NCBI RefSeq assembly: GCF_052113705.1
Contig: NZ_JBGQOG010000001.1
Span: 310,001 to 374,000, forward strand
Direction of reading: 5' to 3'
Source of the DNA: JBGQOG01 sp052113705
GTDB lineage: Bacteria > Pseudomonadota > Alphaproteobacteria > Rhodobacterales > Rhodobacteraceae
Length of the DNA stretch: 64,000 bases
The position numbers and the translations under genes were made by a program. How positions within the stretch are numbered: the first letter of the stretch is position 1; every line of letters begins with the position of its first letter. The notes beneath the pieces are model-generated. The model was not told the DNA's origin. It made no database searches and worked only from the letters and a program-made list of their open reading frames with translations. This document shows, one piece after another, positions 9,232 through 16,707 of this stretch.

Positions 9232-9265
9232 CCCAATTCGCGGGCAGCCCCAATTCGCGGGCAGC
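9232..9265. repeat. Perfect tandem duplication of a 17-bp unit
   Basis: CCCAATTCGCGGGCAGC occurs twice head to tail (9232-9248 and 9249-9265) in the 254-base gap between the PPOX-fold gene and the GcvT-family gene. The second copy also forms a 7-bp stem with GCCCGCG at 9271-9277. No T run follows on either strand, so terminator function is weak. The remainder of the gap shows only the ribosome binding site of the downstream gene. Confidence 0.9.
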
Positions 9266-9302
9266 TCACCGCCCGCGCCGTTATTGCCGCAGCCGCAGCC
9301 GG

Positions 9303-9824
9303 TCAGGCAGCCGCGTCGAGCGTGCGGAAATCAATCGTGCGATGCGCGCCGATCTCGGGCCGGTCCTCGGCTCCCAGAAGCGCCTTCGCCATCTCCCAGC
9401 CCACCGAAACCGCATTATCATCCGAGGCCCAGACCTCGGCATCATGCAACATCAGCCGCAGGAGGCAGACCTTGGGATCCTCGCGCCCCTTGTCGAACCA
9501 GACCGCCGCGAAGGGCGACCAGATCTTATTCAGACGCTGCTCATCCTCGATCTGCTCCAGCGGGCCTTTGAAACAGGCGTGAAAGTCCTGCTCCTTGCCA
9601 ACGAGGCAATAATGCGCCGTCGCCCCCAGCCCGACGTCGCGGATCAGATCCGTGTCGCGCGAGGCAATGAAATAGAGCGCCCCCTCTTCGCGGTCGAGAT
9701 GGTGCGTCATCGGCTGCATGTGGTGATGCGCGCCCTCCACGCCCAGCATGCCCACCCGGACGGCATCGAGCTGGTCGAAAGCGGTTTTGATCGGGTCCAA
9801 AATGAGTTTGTCAGCGGTAGACAT
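9303..9824 (-). CDS. Pyridoxamine 5'-phosphate oxidase-fold protein (general stress protein 26 type)
   Basis: The 173-residue product matches the small split-barrel proteins of the general stress protein 26 group (COG3871). It begins with a helix (MSTADKLILDPIKTAFDQL), then strands containing MTHHLDREEGALYFIASRDTD and HYCLVGKEQDFHACFKG. Members bind FMN or FAD, but the physiological substrate is unknown. A near-perfect AGGAGG box lies five to six bases before the ATG at 9824, which rules out the longer frame to 9911. It is the middle gene of a minus-strand run between the 2-hydroxyacid dehydrogenase and the GcvT-family enzyme, with gaps of over 100 bases on each side, so it is probably a single unit. 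Confidence 0.8.
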   Translation of the reverse strand: MSTADKLILDPIKTAFDQLDAVRVGMLGVEGAHHHMQPMTHHLDREEGALYFIASRDTDLIRDVGLGATAHYCLVGKEQDFHACFKGPLEQIEDEQRLNKIWSPFAAVWFDKGREDPKVCLLRLMLHDAEVWASDDNAVSVGWEMAKALLGAEDRPEIGAHRTIDFRTLDAAA

Positions 9825-9947
9825 CGTATCCTCCTGTGCAGCCGTGCTGTGAAAGCAGTCACCACAGGAACGACAAGGGCGGCCCCGGGGTTCCCCGACG
9901 CCGCCCGGCAAAAGGTCACAGCACGGTGAGGCCCGCGCCGCCTGCGG

Positions 9948-10934
9948 TTACAGCAGCCCCGGCACCACCAGATCCGGCGGCCGGTGGCCATCGGCAAAGG
10001 TCTTGATGTTGATCAGCACCTTCTCGCCCATCTCGATCCGCCCCTCGACGGTGGCCGAGCCCATATGCGGCAACAGCACGACATTGGGCAGCTCGCGCAG
10101 GCGCGGGTTGATCTCATGCCCATGCTCGAACACATCCAGCCCCGCCCCGGCCAGCTCGCCCGCCCGCAGGCCGCGCGTCAGCGCATTCTCGTCAATCACC
10201 TCACCGCGCGAGGTGTTCACGATGACGCTCGTGGGTTTCATCAGCTTGAGCCGCCGCGCGTTCAGCAGATGAAAGGTTGAGGGGGTGTGCGGGCAATTGA
10301 CCGACAGCACATCCATCCGGCTGACCATCTGATCGAGGCTGTCCCAATAGGTCGCCTCCAGCTCTTCCTCGATCTCGGGGCGCAGGCGTTTGCGGTTGTG
10401 GTAATGCACCTGCATGCCAAAGGCGCGGGCACGCCGCGCCACCGCCTGCCCGATCCGCCCCATCCCGAGGATGCCCAGACGCCGCCCGCCGACACGTCCG
10501 CCCAGAAAGGCGGTGGGCGACCAGCCCTGCCATTCGCCCGCCTGCATCACCGCCATCCCCTCCGGAATCCGGCGGGTGACGGCAAGAATCAGCGCCATCG
10601 TCATATCGGCGGTGTCATCGGTGACCACGCCGGGGGTGTTCGAGACCAGAACCCCGCGCTGGCGCGCCGAGCTGACGTCGATATGGTCCACGCCCGCACC
10701 GTAATTGGCGATGAGCTTCAGCTTTTCCCCAGCCTGCGCCAGCATGTTGGCGTCAATCGGGTCGGTAACGCAGGGCACCAATACATCAGCGCGCTGCATG
10801 GCGGCGGCCAACTCGTCGCGGGTCATGCGGGTGTCGGTCTCCCGCAGCTCAACATCGAATAATTCGGACATCCGGGTCTCGACGACCTCGGGCAACCGTC
10901 GCGTCACGACAACACTCAGACGTGGTGCGGGCAT
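9948..10934 (-). CDS. D-isomer-specific 2-hydroxyacid dehydrogenase (glyoxylate reductase type)
   Basis: The 328-residue protein carries the family NAD(P) motif GILGMGRIGQAVARRA at about residues 150-165 and the three catalytic residues in their usual settings: Arg in VNTSRGEVIDE, Glu about 29 residues later in LDVFEHGHEINP, and His in VLLPHMGSATVEGR. This fits NAD(P)H-dependent reduction of glyoxylate or hydroxypyruvate (GyaR/GhrB-like). The HNRKRLRP segment just after the nucleotide-binding loop suggests NADPH preference, which is an inference from basic residues at that position. The ATG at 10934 has GAGGAGG ten bases upstream; the frame extends to 11063 without coding support. It is divergent from the SH3-domain gene. 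Confidence 0.88.
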   Translation of the reverse strand: MPAPRLSVVVTRRLPEVVETRMSELFDVELRETDTRMTRDELAAAMQRADVLVPCVTDPIDANMLAQAGEKLKLIANYGAGVDHIDVSSARQRGVLVSNTPGVVTDDTADMTMALILAVTRRIPEGMAVMQAGEWQGWSPTAFLGGRVGGRRLGILGMGRIGQAVARRARAFGMQVHYHNRKRLRPEIEEELEATYWDSLDQMVSRMDVLSVNCPHTPSTFHLLNARRLKLMKPTSVIVNTSRGEVIDENALTRGLRAGELAGAGLDVFEHGHEINPRLRELPNVVLLPHMGSATVEGRIEMGEKVLINIKTFADGHRPPDLVVPGLL

Positions 10935-11117
10935 CTCGCGGCCTCCTCTCTTCCCTGAAGCGGTTCCTTTTGGCAAAGTGGCCTGCAACGGGGCGAGGTA
11001 CAAGGCCCGACACATGAGATGAGACACCCGAAATCCGTTTCGGGGCATGGACAGGAACCGCACCCGCCCAAAGACATCTGTCCGCGGCGGTGCAAGGGTC
11101 AGAGCAGGAACGATCAG

Positions 11118-11810
11118 GTGCAGGGCAAAGACACGGAATCAGCGGTCGTCAAACTCAGACGCATCGCCGCGGGGGGCGCATTGCTTCTGCTCATGGGCTA
11201 TGGGCTGACCGCGCTCAGCCCGATTGCCGCGCAAGAATCGCCGCCGCCGCCAGCCCCGCGCAATGCGCCCGCCACGGGGCCGCTGACCGGCGCCGAGGCC
11301 GCGGAACTCGGCCTGCCCGATGACAGCATGCTGGGCGAAGACCTGCCCAGCGAGGATGACAATGCCGCCGCCCTGCGCTCGGGCAAGGGGCCGGTCACCA
11401 ACCTGCCGCTGCCGCGATTCGTCTCGCTCAAAGGCTCCGAGGGCAATGCGCGGCGCGGCCCCTCGCTGTCGCATCGCATCGACTGGGTGTTTCGCCACCC
11501 CGGCATGCCGCTGCGCATCACCGCCGAATTTGGCCATTGGCGCCGCGTCGAAGACCGCGATGGCGCGGGCGGCTGGGTGCATTATTCCCTGCTTTCGGGG
11601 GTTCGCACGGTGATCATTCAGGACGATATGACCGAGTTGCGCGCCCGCCCGGATGAAAAATCCGGCGTGAAGGCCCTGGCCGAGGCGGGCGCCATCGCCA
11701 AGCTTGGCGATTGCCTGCGCGACTGGTGCGAAGTTTCGGCCGACAGCGAAGAAGGCTGGGTGCCCAAGGCCAAGCTGTGGGGGGTTGATCCCGACGAGCT
11801 GCGCGACTAA
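11118..11810 (+). CDS. Exported SH3-like domain protein
   Basis: The 230-residue product has a basic N-terminus and a hydrophobic segment (GGALLLLMGYGLTALS) ending near AAQES, so it is probably exported or anchored in the inner membrane. A Pro-rich spacer precedes two bacterial SH3-like repeats: FVSLKGSEGNARRGPS with VFRHPGMPLRITAEFGHWRRVED, and a second with LRARPDEKSGVKALAEAGAIAKLGDCLRDWCEVS. Such SH3 domains usually bind peptidoglycan or recognise cell-wall-related partners (DUF1058 group). The GTG at 11118 was chosen because AGGAA sits seven bases before it; there is no ATG with comparable support. It is transcribed alone, divergent from the 2-hydroxyacid dehydrogenase gene. Confidence 0.75.
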   Translation: MQGKDTESAVVKLRRIAAGGALLLLMGYGLTALSPIAAQESPPPPAPRNAPATGPLTGAEAAELGLPDDSMLGEDLPSEDDNAAALRSGKGPVTNLPLPRFVSLKGSEGNARRGPSLSHRIDWVFRHPGMPLRITAEFGHWRRVEDRDGAGGWVHYSLLSGVRTVIIQDDMTELRARPDEKSGVKALAEAGAIAKLGDCLRDWCEVSADSEEGWVPKAKLWGVDPDELRD

Positions 11811-11837
11811 GTCGCCCCTCCGGCCCTTACGGGCGAC
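11811..11837 (+). terminator. Hairpin directly after the SH3-protein gene
   Basis: GTCGCCC (11811-11817) pairs with GGGCGAC (11831-11837). The stem is 7 bp and starts right at the stop codon, but no T run follows, so termination is uncertain. Confidence 0.4.
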
Positions 11838-11952
11838 AGCCTGAGATTGTCAGCTTCGTCACCGCGACCACCTTGTGTGGCTGCGTCGGCCTGTGGCATC
11901 GCCGGGTTTTATGATATCAGGTCCCCACGGGCGGCCAGCGCGGGAGCGTCAG

Positions 11953-12828
11953 ATGCACGAGCAGATGAAACTGAACCTGATGGCGGGGATCGCCTCCGTC
12001 TGTGTGGCCACAATCCTCGTCGGGCTGAAACTCTGGGCGCTGCATCAGACCGGCTCGCTGTCCATCGCAGCATCCCTGGCCGACAGTGCACTGGATTTTC
12101 TGGTCTCCTGCGGCGGCCTGCTGGCGATCTACTACGCAGCCCGCCCGGCGGATGAAGACCATGCCTTCGGTCATACCTCGGCCGAGGATCTGGCGGCCCT
12201 CGCGCAATCCCTGTTCATCACCGGCGCGGCGATCGCCGTCGGCTGGCAGGCGGTGGACCGGCTGCTTCAGGACGGGCCTGCCCCGCTCGCCGATGAGGCC
12301 ACGGGCATTCAGGTCATGGTGATCTCGATTGTCCTGACGCTGGCACTGGTCGTCTGGCAGCGCTATGTCGCGGCACGCACCGGCAACAAGGTGGTGGCGG
12401 CGGACAGCCTGCATTATGTGGGTGACCTGCTGCCGTCGATGGGGGCGATTGTCGCCCTCTGGGCCTCCACCCGCTTCGGCATTGGCCGCATCGATTCGAT
12501 GGTGGCCTTGGTGGCCGCCGCGATCATGGCACTCGGCGCCTGGAAGATCGGCAAAGGCGCCTGGGACGCGCTGATGGACCGCGCCGCCGACCCCGAAGTG
12601 ATCGACGGCATCGCCGACCTCGCCCGCAACTGGCCCGGCGTGCATGGCTATCATGACCTCAAGACCCGCATGGCGGGCAGCCGGATCTTTGTGAACCTGC
12701 ATATTGAGCTCGATGGCACCCAGACCCTGCGCGAGGCGCATGACATCGGCGCGGCGCTCCGGCGCAAGATCCTGACCACCTATCCGCAGACCGATGTGAT
12801 CATCCACAAGGATGTGGCGCGCGACTGA
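11953..12828 (+). CDS. Cation diffusion facilitator (FieF-like metal/proton antiporter)
   Basis: The 291-residue protein has the size and shape of FieF/YiiP. Six membrane helices are followed by a cytoplasmic domain of about 85 residues. Transport-site residues are in place: Asp pair in SLADSALDF (helix 2) and His/Asp in ADSLHYVGDLLPS (helix 5). HAFGHTSAEDLAALAQS matches the family's loop between helices 2 and 3. The C-terminal domain has HGYHDLKTRMAG and FVNLHIELD, as in the dimeric ferredoxin-like fold. This set (DxxxD plus HxxxD) is typical of Zn/Fe(II) efflux members. The ATG at 11953 follows GGGAG by six bases. The next gene converges on it, so it is a single unit. Confidence 0.88.
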   Translation: MHEQMKLNLMAGIASVCVATILVGLKLWALHQTGSLSIAASLADSALDFLVSCGGLLAIYYAARPADEDHAFGHTSAEDLAALAQSLFITGAAIAVGWQAVDRLLQDGPAPLADEATGIQVMVISIVLTLALVVWQRYVAARTGNKVVAADSLHYVGDLLPSMGAIVALWASTRFGIGRIDSMVALVAAAIMALGAWKIGKGAWDALMDRAADPEVIDGIADLARNWPGVHGYHDLKTRMAGSRIFVNLHIELDGTQTLREAHDIGAALRRKILTTYPQTDVIIHKDVARD

Positions 12829-12863
12829 GGCAGCCCGGCCGGTCTCGCCTTGCCGCGCAGGAA

Positions 12864-12896
12864 CGCTCCGCGGGGGATATTTTCAATCAGGCAAAG
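12864..12896 (+). repeat. Dispersed intergenic repeat, copy A
   Basis: CGCTCCGCGGGGGATATTTT followed by CAATCAGGCAAAG. It matches copy C before dut (GGGGATATTTGAGATCAGGCAAAG) in core and tail and lies in inverted orientation to copy B in the same gap. Confidence 0.75.
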
Positions 12897-12940
12897 TCAA
12901 GGCGCTGGGATATGTCAAAAGGGGAAGGCGCAACCCTCCC

Positions 12941-12974
12941 CCATTGCTTCGTCTGAAATATCCCCGCCGGAGGC
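12941..12974 (-). repeat. Dispersed intergenic repeat, copy B
   Basis: Read on the minus strand this is GCCTCCGGCGGGGATATTT followed by CAGACGAAGCAATGG. With copy A it makes an imperfect inverted pair across the gap between the convergent CDF and peptidase genes; it may also serve as a transcription end signal there. Confidence 0.75.
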
Positions 12975-13010
12975 ATCCTCGCTCAGCAGGCGCGACCCGC
13001 CTGGAACCGC

Positions 13011-15029
13011 TCAGGCCGCGTCCAGCAGCCCACGCCCCTTCAGCAAAGCCTCCACCCCCGGCATCCGACCCCGGAAGGCGGTGTAGAGCTCTTCAGCCGG
13101 GCGCGACCCACCCGCCGAGAGGATGAACTCCTCCAGCCGCGCGGCGGTTGCCGGGTCGAACGGATTGCCCGCCTCTTCAAAGGCCGCGAAAGCATCGGCA
13201 TCCATCACCTCGGACCACATGTAGCTGTAATAGCCCGCGGAATAGCCGTCGCCCGAGAAGATATGCGCGAAATGCGGCGTGGCATGGCGCATGGTGATCG
13301 CCTGCGGCATCCCCAGATCATCAAGCACCCGCGCCTGCATCGCCATCGGATCGGCCGGCGCCGCCCCGGCATGGAAAGCCAGATCGACAAGAGCGGAGGC
13401 GACATATTCCACCGTGGCAAAGCCCTGATCATAGGTGGAGGCCGCCAAAAGCCGCGCCTGCAAATCGGCGGGCATCGGCGCGCCGGTTTCCACATGCCGG
13501 GCGTGTTTGGCCAGCACCTCGGGCACCTCCAGCCAATGCTCGTAAAGCTGGCTCGGCAGTTCCACAAAGTCCCGTGCGACCGAGGTACCAGAGATGAACT
13601 GATAGGTCACATCCGACAGCATCTGATGCAGGGCATGGCCGAATTCATGGAACAGGGTCCGCGCATCATCCCAGCCCAAGAGCGCCGGATCGCCCTTGGC
13701 AAAGTTGCAGACATTCACCACCACCGGCGCCGTCGCCCCGCCCAGCTTTTTCTGGCTACGGAAGGCCGAACACCAGGCGCCCGAGCGCTTGGAGGCGCGG
13801 GCGAAATAATCGCCGAGGAATACCGCCACATGCTGCCCGTTGCGGGTGACCTCCCAGACCCGGACATCCGGGTGATAGGCCACCACGTCCAGCGGTTTGA
13901 ACTCCAGCCCAAACAGCCTGGTGGCGCAGTCGAACATCGCCCCCAGCATCGCCTCGAGCGAGAGATAGGGTTTCAGCGCCGCCTCATCGAGGTCATGCTC
14001 GGCCAGCCGCCGCTTTTCGGAATAATAGCGCCAGTCCCAGGGCTCGAGATCACCATTCACCCCGTCCTCATGCATCATCCGGGTCAGGATCGCCGCATCC
14101 GCCTCGGCCCGCGCCTTGGCCGGAGCCCAGACCCGCATCAGCAATTCGCGCACCCGGTCGGGGGTGCCCGCCATTTCGGGTTCCAGCTTGTAGGCGGCAA
14201 AGCTCGGATAGCCCAAAAGCTGCGCCCGCTCCTGCCGCAGCTTCAAAATCTCGGTGGCCACGCCGCGGTTGTCGGTCTCGCCGCCATTCGCCCCGCGCGC
14301 GACCCAGGCCGCATAGGCCCGTGCCCGCAGATCACGGCGCGGCGAGAATTGCAGGAAGGGCACGATCAGCGAGCGGTTCAGCGTCAGCACATGGCCCGGC
14401 TGCCCGCGCTCTTCCGCGGCGGCCTTGGCGCCTGCCACCACGAAATCCGGCAGGCCCTCAAGATCCGCGGCCTCCAGCGGCATGAACCAGCCGCGTTCAT
14501 CGGCCAGCACATTTTGGCTGAACTGCGTCGAGAGCACCGCCAGCTGCGATTTCACCGCCGACATCCGCGCGCGGTCCGGCCCCGCCAGCGCCGCCCCCGC
14601 CCGCACGAACATCTGCCGGTAGAGTTTCAGGACCCGCGCCTGTTCCGGGGTCAGCCCCAGCGTGTCGCGCATGCGCCAGAGGGTCTCAACCCGCTCAAAC
14701 AGCGCGGCATTCATGATGATTTCAGAGGAGAACGCCGACAACTTCGGCGCCAGATCGCGCTGCAATGCCTCACGCGCGGGGGTGCTGTCCGCGCCCGCGA
14801 GATTGTAAAACACCCCCGAGACCCGGTCGAGCAGCGCCTCCGCTCCCTCCATCGCCTCGATCGTATTGGCGAAGGTCGGTGCGGCCGGGTCCTCGGCAAT
14901 CGCCGCCACCGCCGCCCGCGCGACACTCAGGCCTGCGTCAAAGGCGGGGGCGAAATCCGCATCGGTGATCTCGGCAAAGGGCGGCAGAGCAAAGGGGCCG
15001 GTCCAGTCGGTCAAAAGCGCATTGGTCAT
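13011..15029 (-). CDS. M3 family zinc oligopeptidase (oligopeptidase A / dipeptidyl carboxypeptidase type)
   Basis: The 672-residue product matches cytoplasmic peptidases PrlC and Dcp in length and layout. The zinc site HEFGH lies near residue 460 in TLFHEFGHALHQML, and the third ligand Glu about 28 residues later in ARDFVELPSQ. Substrate-positioning residues are visible near the C-terminus in HATPHFAHIF and GYSAGYYSYMWSEVM. The enzyme would cut short peptides left by signal-peptide or proteasome-like degradation. AGGAGACCCCTG before the ATG at 15029 fixes the start. It is upstream of nothing on its strand within 180 bases, so it probably forms its own unit. PrlC versus Dcp cannot be decided by eye. 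Confidence 0.9.
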   Translation of the reverse strand: MTNALLTDWTGPFALPPFAEITDADFAPAFDAGLSVARAAVAAIAEDPAAPTFANTIEAMEGAEALLDRVSGVFYNLAGADSTPAREALQRDLAPKLSAFSSEIIMNAALFERVETLWRMRDTLGLTPEQARVLKLYRQMFVRAGAALAGPDRARMSAVKSQLAVLSTQFSQNVLADERGWFMPLEAADLEGLPDFVVAGAKAAAEERGQPGHVLTLNRSLIVPFLQFSPRRDLRARAYAAWVARGANGGETDNRGVATEILKLRQERAQLLGYPSFAAYKLEPEMAGTPDRVRELLMRVWAPAKARAEADAAILTRMMHEDGVNGDLEPWDWRYYSEKRRLAEHDLDEAALKPYLSLEAMLGAMFDCATRLFGLEFKPLDVVAYHPDVRVWEVTRNGQHVAVFLGDYFARASKRSGAWCSAFRSQKKLGGATAPVVVNVCNFAKGDPALLGWDDARTLFHEFGHALHQMLSDVTYQFISGTSVARDFVELPSQLYEHWLEVPEVLAKHARHVETGAPMPADLQARLLAASTYDQGFATVEYVASALVDLAFHAGAAPADPMAMQARVLDDLGMPQAITMRHATPHFAHIFSGDGYSAGYYSYMWSEVMDADAFAAFEEAGNPFDPATAARLEEFILSAGGSRPAEELYTAFRGRMPGVEALLKGRGLLDAA

Positions 15030-15122
15030 CAGGGGTCTCCTTTGGCCCGAATCTATGCCCCCGCTTCAGCAAGTGCCAGAGCCGAGCGGCCCCGCGCGCC
15101 AATTATACGCAGCCCGCCGCCC

Positions 15123-16169
15123 TCAGTTGGCGTGACCCGTCCCGCACACCGCGCAATCCTCGCGGCGTTTCAGCCCGATCTGCCGCGTCTCGCCCCAGAG
15201 CGCATCATAGATCATCAGCCGCCCGCGCAACGTCTCGCCCGCGCCGGTGATCAGCTTGATCGCCTCGAGCGCCATCATGGAACCGATCACCCCCGGCAAA
15301 GCGCCGACCACCCCCGCCTCTGCGCAGGGCGGGGCAAGGCCGGGGGCCGGATCCTCGGGGAAAAGACAGTGGTAGCAGGGCGCGCCATGCGCCGGATCAA
15401 ACAGCGACAGCTGCCCCTCCCATTGCGCAATCGCGCCGGAAATCAGCGGCTTTTTCGCCGCGACGCAGGCCGCATTGATCATCCGCCGGGTGGCGAAATT
15501 ATCGCAGCCATCCAGCACCACGTCATACTCGGCAAAGAGCGCCGCCGCATCCTCGGCTGTCAGCCGCCGGTTGTAGGGGCGCACCTCGATGAAGGGATTG
15601 AGCGCTTTCATCTGCGCCTCGGCCGAGAAGACCTTGGGCATGTCAATGCGGGCATCGGTGTGGATCACCTGCCGCTGCAGGTTGGAATTGGAGACGATGT
15701 CATCATCCACCACGCCAATCCGCCCTACCCCCGCCGCCGCGAGATACAAGAGCGCGGGCGCGCCAAGCCCCCCGGCACCCACCACCAGCACTTTGGCATT
15801 CTTCAGTTTTTTCTGCCCCGGCCCGCCGATTTCGCGCAAAACGATATGGCGGGCGTAGCGGTCAAGCTCGGTCGCCGAAAAACTGCCGGGCCGCGCCGGT
15901 GCAGCCTCCGCCACAGGCCGCGCCCGTGCATGCAGCCGCTTCAACCCCGCGCGATACCCCGCCACCAGCACCGCCACCACACCCAGCCCGATCCAGCCCG
16001 CCCGGCTGCCGCCCAGCGCCACCGCCAGAGGATGCCCGACCGGCAGCGCCAGATGCACCAGCACCACCGCCAGCCAGAGCCCCGCCACCATCGCGCCAAT
16101 CCCGCGCCGGGGCAGTTTCAGCGCCCAGCCAAAGCCCACCAGCACGACAAGGACCCAGATCACCAGCAT
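15123..16169 (-). CDS. moeB: Molybdopterin-synthase adenylyltransferase MoeB with an N-terminal membrane domain
   Basis: Residues from about 98 onward form a MoeB/ThiF-type E1-like enzyme that adenylates the C-terminal Gly of MoaD. They include RYARHIVLREIGGPGQ, an ATP-binding loop VLVVGAGGLGAPALLYLA, the RQVIHTDARIDMPK segment, and two zinc Cys pairs (CYHC and CAVC). Ahead of it are about 95 residues with three hydrophobic segments (roughly 1-19, 26-45 and 56-72), which would tether the enzyme to the inner membrane; classical MoeB is soluble and about 250 residues long. No rhodanese domain is attached. The gene starts four bases after the dut stop, so the two are cotranscribed. A role in thiamine or sulfur-carrier activation rather than molybdopterin is also possible. 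Confidence 0.85.
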   Translation of the reverse strand: MLVIWVLVVLVGFGWALKLPRRGIGAMVAGLWLAVVLVHLALPVGHPLAVALGGSRAGWIGLGVVAVLVAGYRAGLKRLHARARPVAEAAPARPGSFSATELDRYARHIVLREIGGPGQKKLKNAKVLVVGAGGLGAPALLYLAAAGVGRIGVVDDDIVSNSNLQRQVIHTDARIDMPKVFSAEAQMKALNPFIEVRPYNRRLTAEDAAALFAEYDVVLDGCDNFATRRMINAACVAAKKPLISGAIAQWEGQLSLFDPAHGAPCYHCLFPEDPAPGLAPPCAEAGVVGALPGVIGSMMALEAIKLITGAGETLRGRLMIYDALWGETRQIGLKRREDCAVCGTGHAN

Positions 16170-16172
16170 CCG

Positions 16173-16640
16173 TCAGCCCCGCCCGGTCGAGCCGAAGCCG
16201 CCCTGCCCCCGCGCGGTCGCGTCCAGATCCGCGACCAGCGTGAACCCCGCCTGCACCACGGGCGCGATCACCAGCTGCGCGATCCGCTCGCCATGCACGA
16301 CGCAAAACGGCTCGGCACCATAGTTGATCAACAAGACCCCCAGCGGCCCCCGGTAATCGCTGTCGATGGTGCCGGGCGTGTTGGGCAGGCTGATCCCATG
16401 CTTCAGCGCGAGGCCAGAGCGGGGCCGTATCTGCATCTCAAACCCGTCAGGGATCGCCACGCGCAGCCCGGTCGGCACGATCACCCGTGCCATCGGCGCC
16501 AGCACCAGCCCCGAAGCGCGATCCTCGGGCCGCAGATTGGCGCGGATATCCGCCCCCGCCGCCCCTTGGGTCTCATAGGCGGGCAGCGCCACCGTCGCAT
16601 CCGCCCAATCTTCGCGCAAAACCTTCAGGATCGGACGCAT
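16173..16640 (-). CDS. dut: Deoxyuridine 5'-triphosphate nucleotidohydrolase (dUTPase)
   Basis: Dut splits dUTP into dUMP and pyrophosphate, keeping uracil out of DNA and feeding dTMP synthesis. The 155-residue protein shows the five motifs of the trimeric family: GAAGADIRAN, RPRSGLALKHGI, NTPGTIDSDYRGPLGV, GERIAQLVIAP and the Gly-rich tail RGQGGFGSTGRG, which closes over the active site. The ATG at 16640 follows AAGGGGAAGCG; that leader is the end of a dispersed repeat (copy C). The gene lies between coaBC and moeB on the same strand, with 67 and 3 bases between them. The coaBC-dut linkage is common in bacteria. Confidence 0.97.
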   Translation of the reverse strand: MRPILKVLREDWADATVALPAYETQGAAGADIRANLRPEDRASGLVLAPMARVIVPTGLRVAIPDGFEMQIRPRSGLALKHGISLPNTPGTIDSDYRGPLGVLLINYGAEPFCVVHGERIAQLVIAPVVQAGFTLVADLDATARGQGGFGSTGRG

Positions 16641-16648
16641 CGCTTCCC

Positions 16649-16681
16649 CTTTGCCTGATCTCAAATATCCCCGCCGGAGGC
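16649..16681 (-). repeat. Dispersed intergenic repeat, copy C, forming the dut leader
   Basis: On the minus strand: GCCTCCGGCGGGGATATTT, then GAGATCAGGCAAAG, followed by GGGAAGCG and the dut ATG. The repeat fills nearly the whole gap between coaBC and dut, so it is transcribed as the dut leader and helps form its ribosome binding region. Confidence 0.8.
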
Positions 16682-16707
16682 TTCTAAACCCGCCACCCGT
16701 AGCCCGT

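Noticed and set aside
13263..16658. 1131-codon plus-strand open frame over the peptidase, moeB and dut genes
   Set aside because: It spans three well-supported genes on the other strand, is Arg/His/Pro-rich, and has no domain or ribosome binding site.
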